Shown: positions 11,160-23,111, numbered from the stretch's first letter. The stretch: DNA of 64,000 nt from Epiperipatus broadwayi (GCA_028023455.1 JAQFVV010000316.1:812783-876782), one strand, 5' to 3'. The notes: generated from the sequence alone by a model not told the origin. Program-made: numbers and translations.

Positions 11160-13841
11160 AACAAAATTGCTTGAAAAAATACTAAAAATAAAAGTGGTAT
11201 TATTGTACTAAATTGAGTAATAAAGAAACAGCGAAGAAATCTTATATAAATTGGGTTTACAAATATATTAAAGCAATAATAAAATTATCACCATCCTCTA
11301 TCTTGTAAAATGTTTTCTTGGTGTTATGAACTCGGTTATGTTTCCTATTATATTTTAGTACAGTTTTTTATTACTTAATTTATAGAGATGAATTTATAAC
11401 TATTAATCCTTATATATCAATAATTATATTTTAATTTTACTATTTTTTTTTTAATTATATATAAATAATTTTAAAAATTGTTTGCGATTTAAAATTATGT
11501 TTCAATTTAAATTTAAATGCAAAGTGTGTGTGTATGTTATTTTAAAAAGTGAAATTTAAAAATAATTTTAATTATTACTTATAGATAAAATACAAGCATG
11601 TGATAATATAAATTTCAACTTATTTACATACGAAACATGTAAGCTTGCATTAGAGAAATCAGTAAAAAAAATCTTAATGCTGACATCAAAATGTGTGTGT
11701 GGTATTATAAAAAGCTGAAACAATGAGGGGGGTCATATCCATAATATGACAAGAAATGCCACAACTGGTTAGAAATTCAATTTATCACTTATTATCGTAT
11801 TGCTGCTCATTTTAAGTGGCACTAATTAAATAAAAAATGCCTTCATTAATATGCAAATGATCAGTGATCCAAAACCATATAATTTTATTAGCAATAAAAT
11901 CATAGAAATGTCTTTTAAATTATGAAACTTCTCAAATTTAGTATTTTTTACTCGAAGTAGTTTGTTTACGTCTATCGCTGCCACCTGCAGATTGAAAAGT
12001 AAACTATGATCACGTGGGCTTAGAAAATGAATTGTTTGTGAGGTCTTCTCTGATGAGTTAGCTGTCATAACTGGTAATAAATCATTTTAACTACTGATAA
12101 AACTAAATATGGAATCTAGGTTTGTAAAAGTAGGCTTCGATTGAGCTGTAGGCATTTTTTAAAAAAAAAATCATTTAAATTATTAAACAAGTTTTATTAT
12201 TATTTTTTTGTTTTTAATATTATAATATAGTATAAAAATAAAGTTGAAATTTATTTGAATCTTAAAAAAAAATAATGCTTTAGTCCGGATTATCTATTTA
12301 TTACAATCTGCAATCCATTTATTGTGTGTTTATTTCATCAATTATTCAGCCGTTTAACAAGCATACAAAATATGTAAATACTTAATGATAATAATTAATG
12401 CTGTGGTAATGAGGGGTTAAATTAGAAAGATATCTGAAAACTTTGGCCTCTGAATTGCCATTATAGGTTGATTCGCAATTTTGGACTGAGAATCTGTCAA
12501 AACAATCAAGTATGCAGCAAATATTTTTTTATGCACCTGATGTTTTTATTTTTAAAAATAAAACATTAACAGATTATTAAAATCAATATATTTTTTTTAT
12601 TTCCTAATACTAGCTATTTGCAGAATTTTCTTTTTTTAAAAAATCTTAACAACTAAAAAGGAACTATTAAAGTTTGTGATGCAGCTCTAAAATTAAGATA
12701 CTGAAATTAAATAATAACGAACTATTGCGGATGATGATCAAGCGTTGTCACGTGATTTTAGCATTTTATTGCCTAGCAACTTATCTTCCAGCAAAAAGCT
12801 TGTGTATTAACATATGCATAAAAATATAAACAAATTTGGAAGAAAAACATTTAAAACAAAGAGTTTTTAGGAATCCATTCAAAAATCAATCCAATTGGAA
12901 TATTCAACAAAGAATTTAACATTTTTTAAAACTGAATATATTGAAATTGTAAATGGAATTAACATCTATTTTTAGTTTGATTTCATTGATAATGTCAGAA
13001 AACAAAAATAGTGGATTGTGGCTTTTGAGGAAATCAAAGGAATAGATACTATTTATGATCATTGGATAGAAAAGAATATGACAAATTATTGTACAAAGAG
13101 AACATATCTTAAATAAAAAACAAGAAGAGCAGTAGAAATTAATAAGAGATAGTTAAACAATATTTATCATTTTTCAATTTTTACCTTATTTGAAACTAAA
13201 AATATCCAAGATGTCTAAATTGTTTTATTATTTTATAGTTAAAAATCAAAGTAATATTTCAGTTTTAAAAATGCTAAGAGTAATAGGCAAAAATTATTGA
13301 AAAAACTATCTCATAGAAAAAAATTTAAGTGCATGTGAAAGCATTATAAATAGGACTTTGGGATTAGTAATTTTTATTGGATTAAAAATAATTCAATATA
13401 TTTTTTGCCATTTACTCTTTTTCAAATTTGCCTTGTTTTTGAAGTACACACAAACTGTTGAAAAGTTAAATAAATATATTTCGTTTCTTTTTAGGTTCTT
13501 TTCAATCCCGAATCAGAGTGGGTTGCTTTTCATATTTTGTTCCAATAATTCTGTCCCAGACTGATGTTACTTTATTTTAGTTATTTTATGTGGTTGCATG
13601 CAATTCAATAATTTATTTTAAATGATAATGCAGTTATATTTCAGTATCTAATTTTGTTTCTAGAGGGCAGATATAATCAGGAGATAAGAATAGTTCTAAA
13701 TCTATTACTTTCACAATGCAGTGAGAGATATTCACTTTGTTTATCAAGATGAAAGATACATTTTTATTTATTTTTAAAGCTTTTTTTAATTTCAAATATA
13801 TTTTCATTTATTTCAATGATATTTTTTATTAGTAAATATAA
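11160..13841. other. long AT-rich stretch without recognised genes
   Basis: Several frames of 60-80 codons occur but none shows a recognisable motif or biased composition. No mobile element was recognised. Confidence 0.55.
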
Positions 13842-13979
13842 AATATATTGTTTTGATAAAAAATTGAATTGATAAAAAATCAAGTCAGATGACCTAATTT
13901 TAATAAAGCTCCTATTTACAAATGTTATATATAGAGTAAGTTAAAAACAAACTCTTATGAAGCTTCAAAAATACCCTCA

Positions 13980-14021
13980 ACATCAGACCATGGTTTCTGC
14001 CTCTAGCGTCATCAGTGAGGT
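13980..14021 (-). ncRNA. hammerhead ribozyme, inverted copy (impaired)
   Basis: On the minus strand: stem I strand ACCTCA, core CTGATGA, stem II CGC/GCA with loop TAGAG, GAAA, stem III AC/GT around CATG, then GTC and TGATGT. Compared with the direct copies, stem I has one mismatch and the first stem II pair is C-A. The CCATGG at stem III could extend pairing. The core residues are intact, so residual activity is possible but reduced. Confidence 0.7.
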
Positions 14022-14142
14022 GCTATTTGAGTTATATAGCTGGATTTTTGGACATTTAAATGTCTGAAAGTTTCAGATTTTCTTCTCAATAGTTAGGCAT
14101 TGATAAAATGCTGGACTAGTTCTAGTATTTTTATTCCCTAGC

Positions 14143-14184
14143 ACCTCACTGATGATGCTAGAGGCAGAAACCGCAGTCTGAGGT
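14143..14184 (+). ncRNA. hammerhead ribozyme, copy 1 (intact by inspection)
   Basis: All type I hammerhead parts are visible: stem I ACCTCA (14143-14148) pairs with TGAGGT (14179-14184); core CTGATGA (14149-14155); stem II TGC/GCA closing loop TAGAG (14156-14166); GAAA (14167-14170); a minimal two-pair stem III, AC/GT with loop CGCA; and a GTC cleavage triplet ending at 14178. A further CCCT/AGGG helix just outside stem I leaves an internal loop that could make the loop-loop contact typical of this class. The very short stem III is known from animal and PLE hammerheads, which often act as dimers. No mismatches in the core. Confidence 0.88.
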
Positions 14185-14511
14185 TGAGGGTATTTTTGAA
14201 GCTTCATAAGAGTTTGTTTTTAACTTACTCTATATATAACATTTGTAAATAGGAGCTTTATTAAAATTAGGTCATCTGACTTGATTTTTTATCAATTCAA
14301 TTTTAGTTTTTTGCTATTAATGCTTTGGCAATTTTATATTGCTAGAGCTATTAATATATGGTGTATCTGAATTTAGTTCAGTCCCATACTGCTATTTGAG
14401 TTAGATAGCTGGATTTTTGGACATTTAAATGTCTGAAAGTTTCAGATTTTCTTCTCAATAGTTACGCATTGATAAAATGCTGGACTAGTTCTAGTATTTT
14501 TATTCCCTAGC

Positions 14512-14553
14512 ATCTCACTGATGATGCTAGAGGCAGAAACCGCAGTCTGAGGT
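14512..14553 (+). ncRNA. hammerhead ribozyme, copy 2 (intact by inspection)
   Basis: Same fold as copy 1, exactly 369 bases downstream. Stem I is ATCTCA with TGAGGT; the C-to-T change turns one pair into a G-U wobble and keeps the helix. Core CTGATGA, stem II TGC/GCA, GAAA and the GTC triplet (ending at 14547) are unchanged. Confidence 0.87.
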
Positions 14554-14880
14554 TGAGGGTATTTTTGAAGCTTCATAAGAGTTTGTTTTTAACTTACTCT
14601 ATATATAACATTTGTAAATAGGAGCTTTATTAAAATTAGGTCATCTGACTTGATTTTTTATCAATTTAATTTTAGTTTTTTGCTATTAATGCTTTGGCGA
14701 TTTTATATTGCTAGAGCTATTAATATATGGTGTATCTGAACTTAGTTCAGTCCCATACTGCTATTTGAGTTAGATAGCTGGATTTTTGGACATTTAAATG
14801 TCTGAAAGTTTCATATTTTCTTCTCAATAGTTAGGCATTGATAAAATGCTGGACTAGTTCTAGTATTTTTATTCCCTAGC

Positions 14881-14922
14881 ACCTCACTGATGACGCTAGA
14901 GGCAGAAACCGCAGTCTGAGGT
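14881..14922 (+). ncRNA. hammerhead ribozyme, copy 3 (one stem II mismatch)
   Basis: Same fold, cleavage predicted after 14916. Stem I ACCTCA/TGAGGT and the core are perfect; stem II is CGC/GCA, so its first pair is a C-A mismatch shared with the inverted copy. Activity may be lowered. Confidence 0.82.
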
Positions 14923-14989
14923 TGAGGGTATTTTTGAAGCTTCATAAGAGTTTGTTTTTAACTTACTCTATATATAATATATTGTTTTA

Positions 14990-15600
14990 TAATTGCTAAT
15001 TTTTTTAAAGAATTAAGAAACCCACACAAATCTAGAGAAAGTAATTTTTATTCATGCTAGTGAAGCCTTAAACAGAAGTATTTTTTTTATTTCTCAATAT
15101 AGTATAAATATTTTTACAACTAATAAACATTCATTACTTTTAATAATTTTAAAAATATTTAAATAATAATTGTTATAAAAAATAATTTAATTTTGCTACA
15201 AAATGTACATATATAATAAATTAATCATAAATTTTAAAGCCTCATCATGCTACAGACATAAATTCCTGTTAGCATGTTTGTGTTATGCTAATAATCTCAT
15301 TTTGCATTGGTCACATCAGTATATCAGTAAGCTAGCATTGGTTTGAGTATGAGATTTTTGGCCTAAGGTTAAAAGGATTGGGGTGGTTATATGCGTAATC
15401 TATGTTCTTACATTTAAAATTTTAGATAAATATTAATTATATATATACTACTAATTGGTTGGTTTCTAACTCTTTTTATTCATCAAAATCTGTTTGTATA
15501 TTGTTTCATATCAGTTGATTAAAGTTTAGTTTTTCTTTCAACATTTGTCTTTAGAAATGTTCTTACTTTGCTATATGTACTTTGAACTAATCTCTCAGAT
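14990..15600. other. AT-rich stretch without recognised genes
   Basis: Nothing recognised. Confidence 0.5.
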
Positions 15601-15604
15601 CCAA

Positions 15605-15755
15605 GGCTCCTCACTGATGAAAACCACAAGCTAGAAACTAGTCTGGGGATATTGGATGAGTATACACTAGATAGGGATTTTATGCACAAACCTTCTGGCA
15701 GCCATTGATTACTCTTGCTTGCACTGAGTGGCACTACTGTATGGAGAGTTTTGCC
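15605..15755 (+). repeat. hammerhead-like element, stem II decayed
   Basis: CCTCA, CTGATGA, about 13 bases, GAAAC, TA, GTC, TGGGG occur in hammerhead order: stem I CCTCA/TGGGG pairs with one G-U, the core and GAAAC are perfect and the cleavage triplet is GTC. The stem II region does not pair well in this copy. The block, with about 60 bases downstream, is related to 7083-7205. It is a second ribozyme family distinct in flanks from the 369-bp repeat, probably an inactive relic. Confidence 0.5.
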
Positions 15756-15759
15756 TGTT

Positions 15760-16690
15760 TTAATAATATTATTATGATAAATGCATATTTATCTTTTTCA
15801 ACATAAAAAACAATAAATTTCTTTATCATCTATCAATAAATTTTTTTAATATACACACAACATTCTATAAACTATATTTACTTACTTCTTATATTACAAT
15901 TTTTTATTATATTTTACATACATATTTCTTTATTTAACTACAACCAATTTGTTATATATTGCTTTATATATATATATATATATATATATATTACTAATAT
16001 ATTGCTATTATATATATATATATATATATATATTACTAATAATTTTTTAATTGCCAATACCTTTATATACAATTTGTTTTTATTTAAATACATTATCTCA
16101 CAATTTGTTCTACTTAACACAGATTTGTTTCTTTTTATATATAGATTTTCTTTTAAAAATTCATTACAAATAGAAAGTTGAAGAATAAGATTGATGTTGC
16201 TAAAGATATGTCAGACAGAATGACAAGAACTGAATGAGAAATACTAAATGCAGATAATTTACGTTTATGTCCCAACAAGTTCCTATTGTAATGAAAAAAT
16301 AGATGATATTTATATAGACATACACCATTGTTTTGGTCATGCTAAATTGTTATGGAAGTCTTTGATATGAGAATGACAAAAAGGTTTGAAAATTGAAAGT
16401 GTTATGGATAAAATTGACTAAAAAGATAGAAATGAGAGAGGACACAGACTTGTGGATTTTGCAGAAAATTGGAATATTGTGAATTTCTTTTTTTGGAAAA
16501 ATTGCTAAATGTTTTTATATCTACAAATATTTTTTTCTTAAAAAATAAATTCTATATTTAAAATTCTTAATGTATTAAAATGAAGGTGTTGGAAAGTGTT
16601 AAAATTAAGCTGAGATTTTGTAGTAAATTACAGTCCTCTATTTTGCTTAATTTCATAAATAATATTCTAATTTGCGAAGTGCAGATAGTT
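15760..16690. repeat. AT-rich stretch with two TA microsatellites
   Basis: TA dinucleotide runs at about 15967-15990 and 16012-16032 lie in two similar blocks (TATTACTAATA follows each). The rest is unique-looking AT-rich sequence with no gene recognised. Confidence 0.7.
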
Positions 16691-16691
16691 G

Positions 16692-16849
16692 AAACTGAAA
16701 TAAATTGAGATACTGGAAATCTCTTTGCGCTCATTATAATGCTTGTCTGACAGCCAATCAGATGTTGTGATAGCTGTCTGAATAATGGTCAAACTGTAAA
16801 TTATAATGAGCACAAAGAGATTTCCAGTATCTCAATTTATTTCAGTTTT
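16692..16849. repeat. MITE-like inverted repeat, 158 bp
   Basis: The left arm (16692-16740) and right arm (16800-16849) are reverse complements over about 49 bases with a single difference (AAACTGAAATAAATTGAGAT inward to CTCATTATAAT). The roughly 59-base loop is unique and itself carries a small TGACAGC/GCTGTC hairpin. Near-perfect arms imply a young or actively homogenised foldback. No coding capacity; a clear target duplication was not identified. Confidence 0.8.
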
Positions 16850-16854
16850 AATTT

Positions 16855-18230
16855 CATAAAGAAAATTAGATATGGCAATTAACTTTAATTATTTTTAAAA
16901 ATCAACTACAACAAATCTTTTATAAAAAGTTATTATTACAAAGTTATTCATTTGATAATTTTAAAAAATCAAAAGCAAAATCACAATTAATACAAAGCTG
17001 CTGTATTAAGACTAATAAAATAATACAAATAATTTATTGCTATTTGGATTATTAATTTACTAGTATTTATTAAATATTTAAATACAAGTATAATTAATAT
17101 ACTTGGAGATTAAATGTAATATAGAGGATTTTAACATAGGCTTTCAAGTTCTCTTCGGCTAGCTACTCTATCTCATACAATATATTTTTTAACATTTTAT
17201 TTTGAAAGGCATGTATTTATTGGTTGATTTATTGAATTGCATGTATAAGCAAGATTAAAAAAATATTATTTATATGTCATAACTTATTCTAAGGTTTGTT
17301 CATAATTCTGCTCAGGAGGTACAATAAACCAAATCATAATAAATCACATCAAAAGAATTTGATCTGTATTGAGATTTTTTCTGAAATTTTATACCCCCTC
17401 TTTAATGATATATTAGAAGGGTTTGCATTCTTTTTGTTAGATTCATTAACTTAGTTCATTTATATCTTTCTGTTTACTATTTTTTATTAAAAATTTCTTC
17501 TTCTTATTTATTATATATATCACATGTGATGTAAGATGGTATTGATGTTGACAGTATTTATTAACTACTTTTATATATTATGCTGAAATTTATGAATAAG
17601 CAGACTGCCATTTATATGGATGCTAGGAACTAAAGTTGACTCAATAGAATTTAATAATCTGATAAGAAGATATATTTTATTATCATTTTCACCAAGTGTA
17701 ATTGCTATTTAGAGTGACATAAATTTTTTATTTAAAGTAAGATTAAAACGAATGTAAATATGACTCTTAATAAAGCAGTCATTAAATTATCTAATATTAT
17801 ATGAAAAGATAAAAATAAGAAACATGACTCCAACAAGGATATTCCTTATTGGTGATATCATTTAAAATATACCTAAAACAGGGCATTACAATATGAAAAA
17901 GTAAATATGAGAGAATGATAATTTCTCTATATAATAATATGCCACTGTATACACTGTCTTATGTAGATAAACAAACAATTTTGGCTCAAAATCATAATGA
18001 CTTGATTTATATAATTTAAAATTAATATAAAAATATAAGAAATAGACATAAAAATATGTTGGCTGGAATAACATAAGAAGATATAATATTGGAAAATCAA
18101 AAAAAATTTGAGACATTTGAGAAATAAGAGTAGCTAAGTATAAAGATCATACAAAGAGAATCAATAAATGAAGCAATGAGAAAGTAAAATACTAGGGAGA
18201 AAATCTATAGCAGCCATAATCTGTATTTGA
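16855..18230. other. AT-rich stretch without recognised genes
   Basis: No gene recognised. The phrase AGCAGACTGCCATTTATAT at about 17600 recurs at about 57200 (GGCAGACTGCCATTTATAT), an unexplained shared piece perhaps from a LINE body. Confidence 0.45.
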
Positions 18231-18640
18231 AAAGTATCATGATAAATGGTAGTGAATTTTGGCAGCTGAAAGATAAGATAGAAAAATAATTGATAGCTAT
18301 AGGATTAGATTACTAATGAAGATTATCAAAAAATTTGAGGCGAGAATGGATAAATAATAAGAGAATTTGAAAAATAGTAATTCTTGAACACTCTATAGTA
18401 AATAAAATCAAAATGGCAAATGAAATATGATCCTGTACAGAAGATGTATCAGGAAAGCATATTAAAAGAAATATTAAACTGGAAAATCATTGGAAAAAAG
18501 ATTATATCTGAAGTGTTAGTGAGAGGGATTAATTTAAAAGAATTAAAGAAAATATTTTCAGTAAGACTTATGAATTGACAGAGAGGCATGACAACAGGGA
18601 ATCAAAAGATATCAAAGAATGTTAAATATTTTATGTAAAT
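18231..18640 (+). pseudogene. non-LTR retrotransposon ORF2 C-terminal remnant
   Basis: With several stops and frameshifts read through, the plus strand gives NGSEFWQLKDKIERK, then AIGLDY-RR, NLRREWINNKRI, IVNKIKMANEI-SCTEDV, and a basic tail. This follows the layout of the region after the reverse transcriptase domain in non-LTR elements (a YGSE-W segment, a K-RK-aa-D--RR block, an EWIRN-KI block, then W-GHV-RM). The tract is heavily mutated and cannot encode a product. Clade is uncertain; it differs from the RTE-like remnants elsewhere in the window. Confidence 0.55.
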
Positions 18641-19660
18641 ACGATAGAGTTTCTTTAATTTTTGATAAATTATATCTTACTGTTAAATAAATACAGATAA
18701 ATTAACGTTAATCTAAAAGCCTGGATTCAAACCCCATTTGGGATTTTGGATCTGTAATTATATTGTTAAGATAAAAAAACGTTTACAAACTAAACATAGT
18801 AAATTAGAATGTAACTAATTACCAATTTTTTTTTGAAAAAGTAATTTAATAAGGAATAAATAAACACATTTAAATTAATTAATTATATTTAGTTTATTAT
18901 GAAGAAATTTTGCAATAGTAAGCGACGGAAATTCAAATGCAGTTCTAAATTGTAATAAAAGTTGTGTCACTTTTTGTATATCATAAAAGGGATGGGAAAA
19001 AAGAAATGCTTAAAAATTTGTTTGCTTTAAAAAAAGAAATATATAAAAAACAACATTTAAATTCATTAGCTATTTGTACTTTTTTGAATTTATACATTCG
19101 TTGCATGGTAACGTGACTCTGTACCTAGCCAATGGTATCAGCCAAAGATGTACATATAGTGTAAATATATGTTGTATACAGTATATGTTAATAAAATATG
19201 AAATCATCTTTATGCGAGTCTATACTTATTACTATCAAATATAAACACAATTATGTAGTTAAAATTGAATAAAAATTGATAATAACTACTATATGATTTT
19301 TTAAAATTTATATTTTGAAGATAAACATTTAGTCCTAAAATTACAAACATTTTGGCTACTGTTTTGCCAGTGAGAATAAATCATGAATAAATTATTATGA
19401 CTTTTTACAATTCAATTTTTTCATAAAGAAAAAATATTTTTGGAAGACATTCTTAGATAGAATCATTAAAACTGTCATTATTTTTTAATTTGAAAATGAA
19501 CTTTTAGCTTAGCATTGACAATGTTTTGATTTCGACTGACATATAAAATTGCAAATAATTATATATTTAAATTACTTATAGATATATTAAAGTTTTTCAT
19601 AAAAAAGTTTAATATAGTACTAATTTACCATATTAAGTTATAATATATGAATTTTTTTCA
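18640..19660. other. AT-rich stretch, one tRNA-like scrap
   Basis: At about 18705-18750 the sequence AATCTAAAAGCCTGGATTC followed by AAACCCC resembles the T-arm/B-box side of SINE-B, but no A box is visible. The rest shows nothing recognisable. Confidence 0.4.
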
Positions 19661-19661
19661 A

Positions 19662-19898
19662 CAGTACAGGCTTTTTCATATTTGCACTTCAATATGTAAA
19701 ATATAAGGGTTTGAAGTCAGACTTTCACATGACCCTCAACTCTCTTTGCTATCTCATACTGCTGACACATTTGATCACACACATGTCGCAAAGGTAATCG
19801 TCTTTGTTAATCTTTTTGACGTGTGTGATCAAATGTGTCAGCAGTATGAGATAGCATGGATAGTTGAAGGTTGTGTGAAAGTCTGAGTTCAAACCCCA
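19662..19898. repeat. FB1 compact palindrome
   Basis: Both outer arms are present and short: the left arm (about 19695-19785) and right arm (about 19815-19890) share CTCATACTGCTGACACATTTG and CAGACTTTCACA in opposite orientation, with a loop of only about 30 bases. It keeps the outer terminus (GTACAGGCTTTTTCATA) on the left. This is an FB1 derivative that has lost the inner arm and the large loop of the complete copy. The 100-codon minus-strand frame overlapping it is not a gene. Confidence 0.8.
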
Positions 19899-19899
19899 T

Positions 19900-22114
19900 A
19901 TTAGGTTATATAAAAATGGCCTATGAACTATTCTTGAATAAACTGCCACTGTTTTTTTTTTCAATTTTTTTTTAATAAACGTTTTCTGGAAAATCAGTAA
20001 TCTTTTAATTTTGGCTGCCATAGAAAATTGCTTATAATTATATATTTTCACAGGTTGTGGATAAAGTAACTTTCTGTGATTATTACTATTAATTAGTTGA
20101 AAGCATGCTTAGCATACTATGTTGACGTAATTAGCATTTTGATTTTTCAATTATTAAACAAACTTTTTTCAGTATACGTTATATATATATATATAAAGTA
20201 ATAAATAATATTGATTTACCACATTATATTATATCAAATGGCTGAAGCACATGATCCAGTGTTGAGACTATTATCTTTTTGTTATTTTCTTAAATTAACT
20301 TTTAACATAAGAGTAGCAATGTTTTGATTTTGATTGTCATATAGAATTGCGAATAATTGCATATTTATACAGTTATAGATAAATTAAGCTTCATAGAAGA
20401 GTAAATCATAAATATTATATTCTTTGACTACATATTTTCAAAATAGTGTTCTAACATTAGAAGATAGAATCATATTGTTTCTATTGTCTTGTTTTGAAAA
20501 TGAAATTTTAGTATGGAAATGTGAAATTTTTGATTTTACACACAGTACTCAGTTGAAAATTAATAAACATTACAGATATTCAAAACTCATATAGATAACC
20601 ACATTTGATCTAATTGTTTTAATTATTCAAGTTTTTCATTATTGTATGCACTATGATAATTAATGTAATATATCAAGCACAGAGTTCTTCTTTTCAAAAT
20701 AGTTCATAAATATCCAAAATAGAAATAAAACACACTAACTCCTTCTTTTTAAACTTGTTTTTATATGACTATACAAATGTAAAAAAAAATTAAAAAAATC
20801 CAACGTTTCAACTATTTTATATAGTCATTCATTCAGACATAGTAAACAGTGATTTAAAGTGATTGATTTATTTTCACGCTTTCATATCCAATACTTAAGA
20901 TTTGCCTATATATAAGCATTTGGGTTGAATGAATAAGTGGATTCATTTTATTCATTCGCAAAGACTTTATCTTGTGTTGGAGATGAAAGTATTCATTTAT
21001 TATTGTTAACATTCGTAAAAAGTGCATGTTCATTAGTTTGAAAGGCTAAGCTTTAGTTTATTATAAAAGCACTAGGAAAATAGATGGGTTCAGATTCATG
21101 CTGTTTGGATGAATGATAATGTACCATATTTTTGTTTAAGGTCAAAAATTGTTATTTGCAGTCTTTTGGAAGAATTTATTATCATGGATTAATATGATTA
21201 TTGATTGTAATTAATTTTATTGATTTAAAACAAAAATATTAGGGAGAAAAATATGCAAATGTTGTTATGTTGCATTTATTTGGAAGCAGACACAGTTTTA
21301 ATATTTTTTCCAATTTTTTATGGTAAAAAAAAGTCAAATTATCTTAAGAGGTCATGTGATGTTAAATACCAGAAGTGATAGATTGATTTCTGAAGCATGA
21401 ACTTTTAGAAGCTCTCAAATTTACCATTCTGTCACTATATAAAAATATACAGAACGTAAATATTTATCTCAATGTATTATTTTTAGATTATTTTTGAATC
21501 AATATCAATTTTATATTAAATATAAAAACTAAAATTATTTAGAATCACAAATACTGTTTATTTAAACATGATATGATGGCAATAATTTTAAGACTATAAT
21601 ATTTCAAAATAAATCTCCCATATAATTTAGCACAATCACAGAGAACTAAAAGGTAAATTTGTCTGGATTTAGTGAAGTAAAATAAAACTCTCTGACCAAT
21701 TGAATACTTTAGTGGCAGGTTTAGCACATTTTGACATTAAGGTGCTCAGAAGTCATATAATCTTTTTTAAATATTTAAATTAAGTTGAAAAAATTAGTCT
21801 TTACAAAATCTTTGCTCCATTTTTCAAATGAATGTTTTAAAATATTTAAATAATATAATAATAATAAACTTGGAAAAAATCCTTATTTAACCATGTCATT
21901 CCTAATAATGCAAGTTGAATTTTTATATATTTGTTGAAGGTATAGTTACATCATAAAAAATAAATATTAAGTGCTTCATAAAGCTAACATATAATAAAAA
22001 AACAACAAATCTAACAAAGTAATAATAATTATCAAACAATAAAAAAATAATATCAATATTTTTAAACTTATTAATTTTCAATTTATTCATAAATTGTACT
22101 TTTTTGGGATGTTA
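19900..22114. other. AT-rich stretch with one dispersed-repeat copy
   Basis: About 21346-21408 (GAGGTCATGTGATGTTAAAT, CCAGAAGTGATAGATTGAT) matches segments near 9.7 and 38.2 kb. Nothing else recognised. Confidence 0.5.
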
Positions 22115-22219
22115 GTCAAGCATTGGTGGTCGAGAGGTCAGCGACAGCTGCTTTACAAGCAGTTGTCCCGGATTAGCGGGTTTGCTTCCCGGCTGATACT
22201 GTGACACATGAGAAAAAAA
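22115..22219 (+). mobile_element. tRNA-derived SINE (SINE-A)
   Basis: Begins GTCAAGCATTGGTGGTCGAG and ends GACACATGAGAAAAAAA. The head folds like a tRNA: A-box TGGTGGTCGAGAGG, an anticodon-arm hairpin CTGC-TTTACAA-GCAG (anticodon position TAC), and a B-box-like GGTTTGCTTCC, with GCAT/ATAC acceptor ends close to pairing. It matches the copies at 37.4 and 48.6 kb. The acceptor and T-arm are imperfect and it carries an A-rich tail, so it is a SINE and not a working tRNA-Val gene. Flanking duplication is not evident. Confidence 0.85.
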
Positions 22220-23111
22220 TAGAATATTTTTAATGTTTTAAAGTTACTCTACATCTCCTTACCTGAAAATCATCACCAATAATTGTTTGTTTTTATGAAA
22301 ATGAGAGATCTTTCAAACAACTAGCAGAATCATCACTTAGTAGAATTTCATTTAGAAGGCTTTTTCTAAATAACAAAATAAATATTATTTTTAATATAAT
22401 TTGTTTTCAAATATTTACTTTAATAATAGTATTGATAAATAAAAAAAACAAAGTAAGATAGTACCTGAATTTGATTGATTTATACATATGTGCACATATT
22501 TACACACACACACACACACACACACGCACGCAGGCGCACACACACACATATATATATTGAAAGCTAAATATAAATATATTGTTCATATTATTATTTATCT
22601 CATTTCTGTACAAAGTAATATTTAACAATGCGATTAATAAAAGTGATTATTTTAATAAATAAAAAAAAATTGCATGTATTTTTCATAAGAATAATTGTAT
22701 AATTGTTAAAAAATATAAAATATATAACAATTCAAATTATATATATCTAAATCCATTAAATTAATTGTGAAAGCTTTTCTACATTAATGGATTTTTTTTG
22801 TCTTTCAGTGTATATATAAAATTAAAAATATCTTTTATTAAAGTTGCTATAAAATCAAGCAAACCTATATATCGTATACCATGTTGTTTTGGCAAAATAT
22901 GCACAAAATTATGTATAACCTGATATAAAACATGCATGTGCATGACTTTTTCAAACATGCAAGAAATTAATGATCCCACACTATTGAAATGCTACATGAA
23001 AGAAAGAAAAAGGATTATAAATATGTTCATTATAATTGAAATAAATAAACAAATTTAGTTTTAATTAAAAAAAAAAAAACATCTGTAAGTTGTATCAAAG
23101 TTTTTACAACT

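Larger units (their letters stand above)
13855..14975 (+). mobile_element. retrozyme-like insertion: tandem 369-bp hammerhead repeats
   Basis: Three direct copies of a 369-bp unit start at 14022, 14391 and 14760 (the last stops near 14975), preceded by about 165 bases of the same unit in inverted orientation (13857-14021). The whole is flanked by a perfect 13-bp direct repeat AATATATTGTTTT at 13842-13854 and 14976-14988, the mark of a single insertion. Each copy contains a hammerhead-ribozyme fold at a fixed phase, with predicted cleavage sites 369 bases apart (after 14178, 14547 and 14916). No reading frame of note is present, so the element would depend on enzymes supplied in trans. This combination (tandem small units, type I hammerhead, short target duplication) is that of animal retrozymes; hammerhead satellites of other animals are the alternative, but the target duplication and single short array favour a retroposed multimeric RNA. 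Confidence 0.85.

Noticed and set aside
14022-14975. Tandem repeats as a CRISPR array or ordinary satellite
   Set aside because: The 369-bp units are whole-unit repeats without spacers, in an animal-type genome; three units bounded by one target duplication fit a retroposed ribozyme multimer better than a long satellite.
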